From the NCBI GenBank assembly GCA_001724265.1, contig MEDY01000408.1, forward strand, positions 1-36,989: DNA of 36,989 nt, read 5' to 3'. Made by a program: the position numbers and the translations under genes. The first letter of the stretch is position 1; every line of letters begins with the position of its first letter. The DNA comes from Rhizaria sp. SCN 62-66 (taxonomy: Eukaryota; Rhizaria, unplaced). This document shows positions 10,801-25,800 of the stretch, in pieces. Below the pieces are notes generated by a model, which was not told the DNA's origin, did no database searches, and saw nothing but the letters and a program-made list of their open reading frames with translations.

Positions 10801-13800
10801 GGCGTGACTCTAGATCTCACAACAGCCGGCGCGCGCAATATGGCCGCCATCCCGGGCCGCTGCGTGGAGGTCCAGGCCACGATCGGCGGTATTGTCTACC
10901 GGCGGCCTGCAATCGGCCCGCTTGCGCTCCCGTCTGCGGGCTCGGTGCATCACATGGTGCAAGCCAGTCAGGCCAGTGCGCTCCCTTATTCGACGCAGAT
11001 TGCCGCTCCGACTGACGCCGGCCACTACGCTGCGTTCACCTTTACACGGCTTTATCTTGGTCTTAATGACAAGCTGATGATGACTATTCCCACTCCCGAT
11101 ATTACGATCCTCTCCAGTGCCTTTTCTACCAACTCGCTATCACTGCCAATCTACAGTAGCTCTGGTATTATTGTCACGAGCACGTCGTTCACATGCGGTA
11201 GTTCCTGCACATCATCTCCAACGTTCACGTTCTCTGGCACGTCCACTCTCACGTGCACACCAGCGTCGCCGTGTCACTTTTACGTGCCTATCACGCCGAT
11301 CAGCTCGACACCGCAGCCGCGGCTTACCGAGTGGATCTTTGCTGTAAGCATCCAGCCTTCGACTGCGACGATGCGCACTGTCCTGGAGCTGCCGATGGCA
11401 GACCGCCGCGATGCCGTCTCGGTGCCCGATCTCGCCATCACTGGCGTCACGGTCAGTGCTATTGTCGAGGCCGGATATAGTGATGTGTACGACACGGGGT
11501 TTGACGTTACGTTTGTCTTGCCGTCGCTCAATTCCGTTCTTAGCACGTACAAAAGCGTGGCAGTTGTGGTTACTTTTAGCGATTCGATTAGCTTTGTGGC
11601 CGGTTTCGATTCGACTAAGGTTGTATCGGATCCTTTCGGTGGCTTGACTTATCTATCACATTCATCTCCTGGGCGTTTTGTGGTATTCGCACCCGACAGC
11701 GTCTCTTCAGCGACTACCGTCAAGATCTCTGGGCTTGTATACCGCGACATGCACTGCGTCGCTACTCAGACAGCACTTAAGAAGGCGGGTGTCTGCGCCT
11801 CCCCCAGCTTCAACGTTACCGTTGTCAGCGACATGGACAAGTTGAAGCAAGATATTGACGCTTTCGGCGCCTCTGCGTACACTTCGCTCATCACCGCAAG
11901 TCGCACTGTGCAAGAGGGCGTTGTACTTGCGTACACCAAGACTCCCGTGCTGTTTGCGCCCACTACCGTGGACGAGTCCTATTGGTCGCTGATCAATCGC
12001 ACGGAAACGCTCGCTGTTGACAGGGCAAGCTACTCCGGCTCTGCAACTTTTGTGCCCGTTGCTTCTAATGATATCTCGACTGCGTTGGATGGTGTCTTTG
12101 CGCTTGAGTTCACGCAGGACTCTGTCGACGCAATCCCTGATCTTATAATTGAGTCTGTGACGTTTGTGTTTACCACTTTGGACACCATTGTCGTCCAACT
12201 AACTGCCGATGTGTCAAACGCGCTCTTGTGGACTGGTCTAATTGATTCGACCCATGAATTTAACGATGATGTTGTCCCAATTAATTCCCTGGTAATTGGC
12301 ATCAAGTACAATATGACTACGCAACTCCTCACGCCTCTGGTTGCGTTTGTCCGCATTGTGCCTGCTCGCGACGCTCTGTGGGGCCGGCTCAAGGAGGCCA
12401 TCCTTCGTGTTCCGCCGTCAGCTTCAGAGGCGCCGCAGAAGGGGAGAGCCATCTTGATTCCCGGATTTAGTTGGGAACGGAACACTGAAAATGAGTCGCT
12501 GGTCATTTCTTCACCGCCATTCGATGTTATCACAAACACCTCTGCATTGGATTACTTTACGCTGAGTTTTTCCCTCCGCGGTGCTTCTCTTGCTAGCTGT
12601 GCCGGCACAGACAATATTATTTTAATGCCATCTACCGTGGACCTGAGTAGTTTTAATCCAGCAAGTTACACTGCGTTTTCCAGCTGCATCTTCAGCAGTA
12701 ACGAGCTTACCTGCCCCTTGACTGGCTTAACGCTGCTTGTTGCCGCCACGTCCGACATGTACTTTCTGTTCAATAGCTGTGTCAAGGCCCCGTACTCGTC
12801 GCTGGAGTCATTCTCTGGTGAAGTTCAGCTCCGCGTCTCCAGCACAGGCTTTCCGCTGGCACACAAAATCCGCCGCTCGACACCGCTGGCTCAGACACTC
12901 TTTGTGCTTCCTCGCGTGGCGCCTGCCGTGATTAGCACGGCTATAACTGGCTCTGTCACTGCGACGGCAAACGTGGCAAAGCAGGCGTACAATTTGTCCA
13001 TAGAGATTTCCGCCGCTGTGGCATTTGAGTTGTGTCCGTATTCGATGCCGCGCAACGGCGCAGCGCGACTTATTATCCCGGAGGAGGCGCGTACCAAGTA
13101 CGTGCTTGACGTGTTGCCAAACAATGAAGTGGCTGGAACGACGTTTATCCGCGACCCGATGAATCTGGGCTATCTAGTGACTGGATTCACCGCCTCCTCT
13201 GGATGCGGGACCGCTTCAGCGCCATTTACTTTCGGATTCAACGAAATCTTCTACCATCCCCTCGTCCTCCCTGGGAGCGTGTACACAATGCAGTTTGGTT
13301 CGTACGACCTTGCATCACATTTTTTCGAGCCTGATGTCACATTTGACCACATTACTGTGAGCTGGCCCGCGCTGCCTGCGCTTCCCGCCGCAGCTACCTT
13401 CCTTACGTCCTCAATGGTCAGTATGTCCAATTTCCAGCAGTCTGTTGGTGATAGTTCCATTGACATCACCGTGGATCTTAGCAGTATTGCAGCCACCTCA
13501 CTGTGGCTTCCCCTGGTCAACGTACGGATTGAGTCCATCGATACGAACTGCTTTTTTGATTCTGCACTTGTTGCACGCCGTCCGGCGACAAACAAAACGA
13601 CAGAAGCACTATCAGTTGAAGTGATGCCGAGTTCAACGTCAAAGTCGGTTGTGTATCTCCGCTTGCGTGCAGCCTCCAATACGCCTACAGAGCTCAAGAT
13701 TGCGCACACCTTGTACGGACTGCTGTGCACACCGGGTAATGGCCGCGGATTCAAAGTCTCGCTGGTTGACGCGCTGACGCATGTGCGCATCAGCAACGAG

Positions 13801-16800
13801 GTTGCGGCACCATCAACAACGTTTACTGTCAATGCACTGCCAGTTTCCGCCGACGACAACACGGCTGACGCACCGCGCACAATGTGTCACGTCTTTAGCG
13901 GAACCGGCACACACGGACCTGGACTGCCAGAGGAACTGCGCCCCATCAGCGTGATTGCAGGAGAGAAGTATGACATCTACTGCTCCGTCTCACTGCCGCG
14001 GTCATGGGAAGTAAATCAGCTGCTTTACATGCCCATTGGCCGTGGTTGGGTCATTGTTGACTCGCGTGTGATTTTTGTTCAGGGATCCTCTTCTGCGAGC
14101 GCGGACACAGCAGCTTTTACGTGGCGCACAACTGCAACAATCCCACCGGAGAGTCGCATCACTGTGTGGTACTACAAAGTGACAGCGCCGACACTGGACA
14201 ACATTGCAACGTACTTGTTTGGCAAGTTTCACGGCTCTGTTGCACTCCAAAACACCCACGTTGATCCGAGTACCGCCGGATTGCCTCAGGACCTGAGTCT
14301 TGAATTTTCGTGGCTTAATCCTAATTCGATCACTGCGACTAATGCGTCTATCACAAATTACCCGTACGGTCTTGCATGTTTGACAGTTCTTTCGTTCACC
14401 CCTACTATCACGGTTGGAGCAGGCTATTATTCGGGATGGGTTATTCTCGACTTTCCGTCAGTTATGCCGATGTTTTCAGATATGATATTTGCAGGAGGAA
14501 GTGATGCAGCTCCGACTGACTTTTCAACGTTTTTTCATGTCAAACGTCTCAGTGACAACTTCAAGATTTCATACTCGACGTATTCGACACGCGTTGTGAT
14601 CGATCAAACGGCGTCGACAACGAATATTCGTTTCGCTATTCCGATCACCACAAACAACGCTATGACCACCACGCCACACGAGATCAAAGCATGTTTGTTT
14701 CATATAAAAACGTCGGAAGATCTCGCAATGATGCGCAGATATCGTACAGGCGGAGATTTGTCTGTTAAGCTCTCTCATTGGTCATTTATTAGTGGGAACT
14801 CCGCGACACAAACTGAGCAGTCCAAGTACTTCATTCAAATTAATTCTGCTCAGCCCTCGCTACAATTACTTGACCAGTCCGAAAATCCGCCCCAGGTCAC
14901 TCTGCGGCCCCATCCATTGACGGGCGCTATCGGTTGGCAACCAGTCTCATATGCCTATAATGGCACCACTGACTTTAACACTGGTGCGATATCGATGCGT
15001 TTCGCACTTTCAGCTGATGCAGCTACCGGTGGGGACAGGATTGCTTTTTTTGTTCCACATAACCTTGTTACAAGTGGTCGTGCCATTCGCGTCGAAGTTC
15101 TTGGCAACCTATCATCCGTCTACTATACTACAGACCTTGGCTCCAGCGCTGACTGCTCGCAAACTGGCACTGTCGCGGGCATGATGATGCACACCAGGCG
15201 GCGCAGCTCGTTTACGACTACAACTAATGATGACGCAGTTTTGGCGTACGGAATTAATACTGTGTCAAGTATGGGCACATGTTTCCGTACGAGTGCTCCG
15301 GAATTCTTAGAGGCAGCATATCTTGGCGCTTGTGAAGTGGAAGTCACAATTTTCAATCTTGCTTTGTCACAATCTGCCCCACCCCGCGATGGAGCTTACT
15401 TTACGGTGGGTATCTTCAGCGGCTCTTACCCGGCAGCTGTCAAACCGTTGATGTCGACATCATGGGCGCACTCCTACCCGATTCACCCCATGCCGCGCGA
15501 CTCCACTGCCAGCATCACTGTGGCCTCCCCTGGCACATCGGGCATTCTCGACACGGTGCGCACTGCGTCGAGCAAGATCATTTATCGTCTGCACCAGAAC
15601 GGCGCCGTTGTTAAGTGTGACGTTGGGGTTTCGGAAAGCACAACCACACTTTTGGCGTCCTACACTGAATTATCTTGTAGCCAACAGCTAGACCTACTGA
15701 GCTACGCGCGCCTGTATACTGATCCAACCGTTGGCAAGGCACACCAAGGGTTGCGTGGTGCCATTGCGCTTTCGCCTGACGAGACTCTCCTCTTAGTTAA
15801 CTTCAACAACCGCGTACTTATCGCAGTCCGCCGTGATCCTGTTAAGGGGTCATTTATGCGTGACCTAGTCTCTACGGAGACCTTTGACCTCGGTTCTTAT
15901 CTCGAGCCCACGTCGTCGTCGGTCAGTAGTGCCGCAGCGCGCGCTGCATCGCACGCGGTAGCGCCGTTTGTGTTCCATGACTATACTTCGTCATACGGTC
16001 AGAACTTTTACGTTGGCGTGATGATCGGCACGCGGTTTCTTTCGTTCCGCGTTGTTTACGGCGCATTTACACTCTGGACACTGGTCGAGACTGTTGAGTT
16101 CACACACGCTGGTCACTCCGCTGTTTCCATCGCACTCCGCCAAGAGCAGCCCGCGGTGATTCACGCGCGCAACACCAACTCGTTTGTGTTGTGCCAGCGC
16201 GCTCTGTGCAAGCTCTACGACCGCGACGCTTCAAACCCAACATCAACTTACGCCGTCACGACGCGTGCAGAATTCACGCTTTCGCATGCCACATCAGCTG
16301 CGGCGCTGCGCCCCGGTATGGTCGCTGTAGGCCGCGCGCTGCCATGGATCATCCCGCATTTGTGGCTCAGCAATGACTACGCTGCGGACGACGATCTTTA
16401 CTACGCGTACGTCTCGGGCAAGCAGCGCCTCGCCATTTCGCGCATCAGCGGTCTACGCAGTTTATCCACGCTGAGTCTGAGTGCCAGTCGCCGCATTGCA
16501 CTTGTTGACGTGGTTGCCTTGCTTGGCACCAATACTGAAATGCTGGGCGTGGTGAGCGTTGTCCCTACCGGCGATGGCTCTGCTGTCGTTGACGTTTTGA
16601 CTAAATCCAACTCTTGGAGCGAAAGCAATCTCGTCGGCGACCTGCACCGGCTGTTCTTCACGTTTGCAGACAGCAAGTACTCGAAGGAGACAACGGATCT
16701 TCCTCTTGTTTCCATTGCCAATCGCGACATCCTCACTAATATCCCTGTGCCGCAAACGCAGTACCAGTGGGAAGCATTGCGCCCGCGCGTGTCGCAGGAC

Positions 16801-19800
16801 GGCCGCATGTTCACCACAATTCCTCCTCATGTGCCACAAGACGCTTCCTCGTTTGCGACACCCCTTCTCTTTATTTACAGTCTGCGCCTTGCAAGCGTCG
16901 AAACGTCAGGATTGTTTACGGACACAACGATGTACATGCAAAAGTCCTTTAGTACAGCCTCCAAGATGTCGCTCACTGTGCGACACCCGCGCAAGTTTTT
17001 AGTTGCTGATGCCACAAAGGAACATATCGCAACTGATTATGCTATGTGGACCTTAACAGACAACAACGGATTGTCTAAATGCGACACCACCCAAAATAGC
17101 AATAGTTGGAGCTTAATTGGCAACAATGCAACGTCTGATTTCTCTATCACTACGTCGACGAGCAGTTCGTATGCTAGTGCCCGTCAGTGTGACGTCTCCG
17201 TCGAGTCAAAATGCTACGATGTACGCTCCAAGCTACACGCTTACCCATCATACTTTATTGCCAATAAGTCTAATGCCGCAAGTAAGTACTTTGAACGAGC
17301 TATCCAGCGCCATGTACAGATTGAGCCAATGCCGTCCACGCTTATTGCAATGTTATACCGCAACTGTATTCCCCTTCCCAACGCCGTATGTGATTTAACA
17401 ACAGTTATTCAGATGCCTTCATTCACCGGTGCTGCAACAGTTGAGATTCGACCGTCTTTGACATTATTCGTGCCTTCTGCGTCTTTTAATTTACAGTATT
17501 ATACTGAAACTGGCGCCTCCGACAGTGTGTCCTGCACCGTCGCAACAAGTTCACGCATTAACTGCATTTTCTCAGGAACTCGTGCAGATGGAATTACCGT
17601 GTGGATTCCTTTCGGGAGTTATGTGCTTGATCAACATGTTCTTCAGAAATTTGAAAATCAATCCCGTCTGTTGCCGTTTGCGCGAATTTCTGGTGGCGTC
17701 CAGAGTATGCGCGCTTCTGCCGCGACCACCGCCTCTTCGCTCAACGTTACCGGCATTATTAGTGGTTACTATATTGTTGGTAGCGCGAACGTTCTCTCTG
17801 ATTCGACGCGTGTAATTCGCTTTGCTGGTGTTATGGCCGACTGGCGCGAAAGTGCACTGTGCGCCTCTGTATGGGGCGGCAACGCAACGCGTTGTATGAA
17901 AGCACCATATGCTACCAACGGCGGAGCCAAGCTTCTTTCGCTCGCGAATTTAACGCTGGACATGCCCGAGACGCCACCAGACGTGCAGCGCGTGTTTCTG
18001 CCTTCGGGTGACACATTTGGCTGGAGCCAGGCCGAACACAAGCTGTATTTCTGGCGCTACACTCCGGAGTGTCCTTTTAAACCATTGTCAGATACTGAGC
18101 CTGTGCGTTCTACACTCATGGTGCGCGAGATTACACAACCGGCGCCGATGTTTACCGAGGGCGGACTTATCCAGCGCCTGCACGTGATCCGCTCTACGCA
18201 CCCTGCGCGCGGCGCGTTCGTGCTTGCTGTGGACCAGACCGGCGAGACGATTCCGCTGCGCATTGACCCGCGCGGCAACGGCTTCTCGCTGCTGACGGCC
18301 AAGGCCGGCACTACGGGCTGGTCACCTCTGTCTTCCGGCACGGGCGTGTGGGACGTGTACAAGACCCAGATTGGCTCAGCGGCCACAGGCTACGCCATCA
18401 CGGCCATGGTTGACTGGACGGATCTGGGGCATCACAACGCCAACGTGCTTACCAGCGTGCTTGTTGCCTTTGAGTCTGGCGCGTTTGTGCATTATTCGGC
18501 CCCCGTGCTTCGTCTCACCACCTCAGCTACTGGCGCCACAAACCCTACTGCGAACGACCTCAAGCTGGCACTCACCCAAAAGGGGAATGTGCGCAAGCCG
18601 ACTGGCACTGCCGCCCTCCGCGCCATTGCTGTTGTTCACGAGTGGGGTTTGTTCTTTACTGCTGGCGATGTTGGCGTAATTTTCTTCGGCTTTTTCCCAC
18701 GTAACAGCAGTGCAGTTGATGGGACTTTCCAAGATATTTCACTCTCACGCGTGACTAACCTGCGTCTTCCTTGCAGTGTCACAAGTCTTGCGTTAAATCC
18801 TGTGGCCAGCGTACTCGTTACAGGCTGTTCTTCAGGCTACTTGTACTCAATGCGTGTTACACTTACGCCCACGGGCAATATTGCGACTCCCGTTACTGTG
18901 GAGCTTGCGTTTATCCCGCGCGACCCAACAAAAAAACGGCTTAGCACTGTCCCTACATTCTTGCAGGACTATCAGACACGTTGGGAAGACCTAAATCTCG
19001 TCGACAGCCAGGATGATGCGTACTTTGGAAAGACGTACACTGATGTGTTCGCGCTGCGCACGCCGTGGGCAACTGTAAATGACCTGGCGTTCCACTCGAA
19101 CGGCGCTCATATTATGGTGCTGGGTTCTAATCCAGCGACTGACGACAGCAAGGGGGGTTGTTTCTGGTCAGTTGCTGCGTATCATTTCTCGCAGCCGATT
19201 AACAATCTTGCATACACGGTGGCTAACAACTCGTTAAATGTTGTCACAACCTGGAGCATCTCTGCATCACTGCCTCACATCGACTACGCTGGGCTGCCGC
19301 TTTTGTGTCGGCTTGACTTTCCACCCACAACAAGCTTCAGTACAAACACATCAGTGTCAACGACCTGGCCAGGCGCAATTGTCAGCCAAGCAACAGCCGT
19401 ACCACAATTAACACCAACGGCGCGTTCGCAGCTGCAGTTTACGCTCACTGGAAGTTCTTCTGTCAATGCATCGACCGTGTTTCACCTCACAGTTGCAAAC
19501 GTGACTAACCCGTCACAATTGTACGACAACCTCCATGACCTGACTCTTGTGTGCTACACGCCGCACCCGGATGACACGAGCACGGACTTGATTGGCCTCT
19601 TTAATAATGGCTTCGAAATCGCTCGCGCAAGCGATGGTACAGTCACAGGCATGCTTTTGACGGCGAAGCTACAACGTAAAGCCACTGGCGGTCCTATTGA
19701 GTCGCTCAAGCACTACGTCGTAGGTGCGGCACCGCTTGAGTTAGAGTTACAACTATCAACAACGGCTACGTCCGACCCTATTCCAATGCAGATTGATGCT

Positions 19801-22800
19801 CTCACCGACGGCCTTGGCGCTCAAACAAAGTGCCTTCTTTCTGCCACAGACAGCGTCTTTAGCGCTGCAGCATACTCGGATAGCATTGATGTTGTAATCG
19901 CAGTGGGCAAGGATAAGGAGACTTTCTACATCTCTTGTCAATCATCGACGCCTACATCAGGTACTGGGGGTCTCAAGTTGAAGCTTGTATCCAACTCCGG
20001 CTCCGCAATCATCGATCCTTTCACCACTCAAGCCTTCTATGTGATGCCCTCGGTTACAACGAGCATCGAGTACCATGAACTGGCCCCAAGCACTGTAATT
20101 CATAAGGAGCCTTTGAGTTTTCCTGCCACATCCGATGTCAACGTCGTGTTCATGTGGAACGCTCCTATCTATGACCCAACGGTGTTTGTCACTATCAGCT
20201 CCTCGGCAAGCGCTGAATGCACGTTCCGCGACGTCAACACCAATGCCACTAATGCGGCGCTTGTGGTCAATATTGGCACGGATAATACTTTCATCGCTGC
20301 GAATGCGCTGAAATATGACGGTGTCGTTATGAGGTGCTCTCAAATTAATCCAGCCTTGACAATCTCATTCGCTCATAGCGCATCGCCGCCACATATTGAA
20401 TTGATTTCTACAGCGTCGGGTATCTCACGTAATGTGTATGGCTCCGCCTATCTGGAACAAGCCGCCGGTTTCAACTTAGAAATCAACACCGCTTGGCCAT
20501 TTACAGTCAATATTCGCCCGGGTGCCCTAACTGAGTCAGTCATGATCGTGAAGCTGTTGCGCAACAGTATCGCAATGACTAACTCCCCCTGCCGTCTTAG
20601 CACCATTTTGAACGGAGCTGAGTCTGTTGAGATTACTGTCACGATTCCCGAAAATGCGTCCGAAGCAACAGCGTATATCAAATGCACACAGTCATTTTTC
20701 CTGCGTGAGTCGATTGACATTTTCCTTGCATACGGTGCCAGCGAAGATCAAAACGGTTTTGAGATTGTACCAACCTCGAACATTCGAGCATACAATCCTA
20801 ACACAGTCAGCAACTTTTATCTGCTTGATGGGACCGCGATGACACTCTCTGGTGCCGAGACATCGCACATGACTTCCGCGGAAACTGCAATTGAAATCGA
20901 GAGCGTATTTAAGTATGCCATCAGTCGTGCAACGGTGATGGTTCTATTGGCCCCTACTGCTGCTGGTTGCCGTTTCTCCACCGACACCACAACGATCGCG
21001 TATAATGAGATGAATTCAACCTCTGTTGCGGGCTTTGCGTTTATGCCTGACGGTGTGACACCGGCCTCAGGCATTATGTATAACTTAGAGACAGGATTGA
21101 CTTCTGCCAAATTCTTTGTGGCCTGCACTAAACCGGCGGTGCCCATTCAAATTGAGCGCGATATTCTGTCTGGTGATAACATCAAGTGGAGTGTGCTGCC
21201 GACAATTAAGATCCGCAATGAAATGCTTGTGCGCACCACTGCTGTCGGCAACCACAACAACTACTTTTATAGCGCGCTGCAGTCGCTTGTGCTACACCCA
21301 CTTTCAATCACACTATCTCCAGCGTGGGCTGGTAATGAGACTGTTCGCGCTGTCATTACAGGTCCCACATCGTGCAAGTTTGCTCTGGGCTCTGATTATA
21401 TCAATACCATCCCTACTACTCTTCAGTTAAGTCTAAGTTACTTTGACGCGCCTTTCTCTGTCCAGATCGCGCCAGGAGTCGGTGTTGTAAACATGCGCAT
21501 GCATTGCCCTGCCACAAGTATTGGTGGACAAGTCACCCTCAACATGATTCCGCCTGAGTCCCCTACAGTAGAGAACCCTGCGGACGCGGTATTGCGTCAG
21601 TCGTACACTTCGTACGCATCCCGCGTATTCAACGTGAATGGCTTTTACGAGCTAACATGGCAGCGTGCAATGACGGGGAACACAACAGTACCCGTTGATA
21701 TTTCAACCTCGACTGCAGATATTGTTCCGATTCCAGCCGGACAGGAGTTCTCTGAGGCACGCATCCGCATTGAAGTCTTAATGCGTCCATTACTGGATAT
21801 AGGGAACAATCTCGTTGTTGAAATTGCGCTTCAACGCGATGCAGCTGATGCAGATGCATGCCACTTGTCATATAGCGAGATGAAGGATAATATTAGTGTT
21901 TTAAAAACATTCAGCTACACAGCCCAAAAAACTAACATTTATCTCTGGTGCGAGGCGCCGACTTCAAGTCCGATTTCGATCCGCTTTTCAGTGGCCGGCG
22001 CCACGAATGGCACGTCCTACCCGCCGTTTTTCTCGACAAGTCTGCAGCCCCAGGGTTCGTTCCAACTTGTTGATCTGCCTGATACAGTGACATTTATCAC
22101 AGCATCGCCGCAGATTGGCTCCATCATGCTCTCAATTAACCCGAACGTGCCACAGAAGATTCGTATCGAGCGCTCTGACTCCTCTGCTGACTGTCGCTTT
22201 ACGTCGATCGATAATATCTCTGTCACTTCAAGCTATACAGCGTCAACCGTCGTGACGCAGACACAGGCGCAGTTTAACAATATCACCACGCGCATGGGTC
22301 CGATTCAGTTTGCTATCTACTGTCGCCGCACGCACGTCAAGGGCCCTATGATTCGCATCGTCTCTCCAACCGGCAGTTACGTCACAGAGACCTTTGGTCC
22401 GTATCAAGTTAAGGGCCGCATGTCTATCTCGTTTTTGGACCCGACCTCGCAGGTGCCGCATAACATCACCGACACAGCTGCTCACCTCAACGAAGACGGC
22501 ACGGAGATGCTTCCTGGCGCTGCCGTTGCTGTGATGGAGGACCCGTACTTCTTACGTGCGCCCAAGACCGAACTGCGCAACTTCGTACTGCAGATGGCGC
22601 CTGCGCTCTCGGCCCAGACCATTGTGCGTGTGTCCCTGTCCACCATCCGCGGTTCGTGTGGCTTTGTTGCCACTGACGCCGGGTCCACTGGGGCCGGCAG
22701 CGGGTCGACCACCACCGACCTATCTACAACGTTCCAGGTGCTTTTTTACCTCGGTGACTCGCGTATCAACTTTGCCGTTGCGTGCCGTGAAGCCACAACT

Positions 22801-25800
22801 GAGTTCCCATACCTTATCGCTGAGGCCATTGCCGGTGAGCGTTACATCACCGCCCTGACACACCCGATGCGCGTCCGCGGCCACCTGGAGTTCAGCGATG
22901 TTACAAAGCTTCTGGCTGAGGTCACCTCGTTTAACGTAATCTCGTTTGCAATCCGTCCTGTGCCGCTGCCAACCGAAGAAACGGCAATCATGATTTCTGA
23001 CGGTACGCCTGCGACAGCGTCCAATGACTGCGTATTCCGTCTCTTTGGGGCTACAACCGCCTACGTGCCTTCTCCGTTTAACTTCACGTACACGTCAACA
23101 ATGGAGACGCAGGACGTTGCTTTTTACTGTCGCCGCGTAGACAAAACTCCGTCAACAGCTTTCAAAATTACTGCGTTGAATGATATCTACCTTTCCACGA
23201 CCTCCACATCCTTTGCACTGCGCGGTGCGCTTTGGATTGAGGACTACGTTGCCCATGAGCTCATGGAGGTTGCACCACTGACTCCACTGCCGCTTGAGAC
23301 CGTGCGCACCGCCAAACCCCATCGTATCAGAATGCGCTTCCGTCCTGCATTGTCCGCTAGCGCACAGTTCCAGCTCTCGACATCGTTGGCCACCTGCCTT
23401 GTGTCAACATCGCCTGCGCCCACAGCGTCAACGACGACATTCACGCTGTCGGCTAACACAGAAACCCTCGACGCCTACGTCTTGTGCTCTGTCTCGGTTT
23501 CTTCGCAGACCGGTGTCACGCTGACTCTGCGTCCTCAAAATGGCAACACCTACTACGTGCCGTACACCACCGCAGCGTTCCCTGTTTACAGTACCTTTGT
23601 GTTAAGCCTGCCGTCGGGCAACCCTATCACTTCCATTCACATCCGCGAGCCAAACCGCTTCAAGCTCATCTACGAGCCCAACACGGGGCTGCCAGCGCTC
23701 TCCCAGATCCGGGTAACCGTGCCCAACACGGTTGCCGGAGAGTGTATGATTGCAGCTGAAGCTGCAGGCGTTGTGCCCGCGGCACCGGAGACTTCCTGGA
23801 CTGCGACGCGCCTCTTTACCTCAGCCGTGGGTGCGCGCGAGCTTTATCTCTGGGTGCGTTGCAACGACTATACTCGCGACCGTGCTATTGATGCTGACAA
23901 GATGCCTGTGCTTACGGTTACACGCGAGAGTGGTGAGCTCTTCTGGCCGCTCACAATAGCTTCGTTTGAGACGTACTATATTACATGCGACACTTATAGT
24001 GATGTAACCAACGGTGAGATTGCGGTCGTAGCTGGCGAATTTGGTCCCCGTGGCTACGGCAGTATTCTTACATTCTCTTGTAACACAGGCTATAACCTTA
24101 ACACAACACTGTCTGTCGCCGCTGTCCCCGCGAGCTGCTCAACTGCGACCAACGCGTTTGGGCTGTCTGAGGCGACGTGCAAGCAGGAGGTCCGTTGCGC
24201 GTGGAATGGTTGGGCCGCGGAACGCATGCCGACATGTTCTCTCCATGTGTGTCCGACTATCTTTGCACCCGTGTACGGTTCTATCACGCGCACGGTTGGT
24301 TACAACGCCGGTGAGTCCACGTATGACGCCAAGGCTAATTTTGCCTGCTCAGTTGGTTACGGTGTCGAGGGTGCAAATAACATCACATGCACACGTGGTG
24401 GTTGGAGTGCTTCCGTGCCAGAATGTCTCGGTGTTGAATGTGATCTCCTGGAGGCGCGTGAAGGTGTCGATGTGGAGAAAGTGTCCTACACCTTAACCCC
24501 ACCTCGATTCTTGACCGTCGCGACGTATGTCTGCCCCAGTGGCTACCGTGCTGTGCTCAACAACACACGCCGCTGCCTCGCTGATCGCACTTGGGACGGT
24601 GAGCCAGGCGTGTGCACCACCAGCACTTGTTCGCCGCTGCTCTACGACACGGAACGCATGACTCCAATTACCTACCGCACCCAAGGCGGAGCTACGTTGC
24701 CGCAAGGATCCCTAAAGTACGACGAAACAACACGCGCGACCTACACTTGTAAGCCTGGCTACGAATTCCTCATTACGTCGGCTTCTCATACGTCAACACG
24801 CACATGCACTGAGAACACATGGACGCCGATCTACGTACCTGTTTGTACCCACAAGACGTGCCCTGCGCTTACGCGCCAGTTTGGCACGATTGTGCAGGAT
24901 CCCGCATCTCTGGCCAACAAGTTCTCTGTTAATCTCACCATGACGTGCGCCTACGGTACAATTCCCGACGCCGCAAAACCAACTGCTATTTGGTGTGATG
25001 AAAACGGCGAGTGGAGCAGTACTCTGACCGAATGTAAACCCAAATTTTGCGATGCTCCGTCGACGGGCTCGTATCTCACGGTTGAAGTTGCCAACGGTCC
25101 TTCTAACTTCGGGGTTAACTACAACTCGTCGACTGCCACTTACCGCTGCGCCGATGGCTATGACCTCTCATACACGGGTTATAGCCCGACGGACAACAAA
25201 GGTGTGGTCGCTTACCTCAATAACTCGCTCCAGCTGCGCGCGACGCGCACATGCTTGCCCGACGGTTGGACGCCTGCAGGTACGCCGGTGTGCGCGGTGC
25301 ACGTGTGTGCCGCGCTTATTATGCCCGTTAACGTCAAGGAGGTGCTCTACACGCCTCCATCGGGCCTAAGCACAACCAACCCTGGTACCCCTGGCGCCCG
25401 TGTGTACCTCAGTACGGCATTGTACCGTTGCGCTGAAGGATACGAGCCGCGCGATATGCTCAACACATCAATGTCGCATACGGCGCTTCGTACCTGTCGT
25501 AATATCGACATTGGATGGGACCACACCGAGCCCGTTTGTATCCCGTACAATTGCGGTCCGGCTAACACGATTCCATACATGGGCTCGATCACATATGACT
25601 ACGATCCCTTGATTACACCGACACCAACAAGCTACCGCTCCAAGGCCATCTACAAGTGTGCGGAAGGCTTTGTCATGCAGTCCGGCGGAGCCTCCGCAAC
25701 ACGCGTCTGCAGTGGTGCCGAACTTGGCTGGTCTCCCGCTGCTCCAGTGTGCGTTGATGTCAATGAGTGCGACCCCAAAGGCGATTTCTTCTTTGACTGC

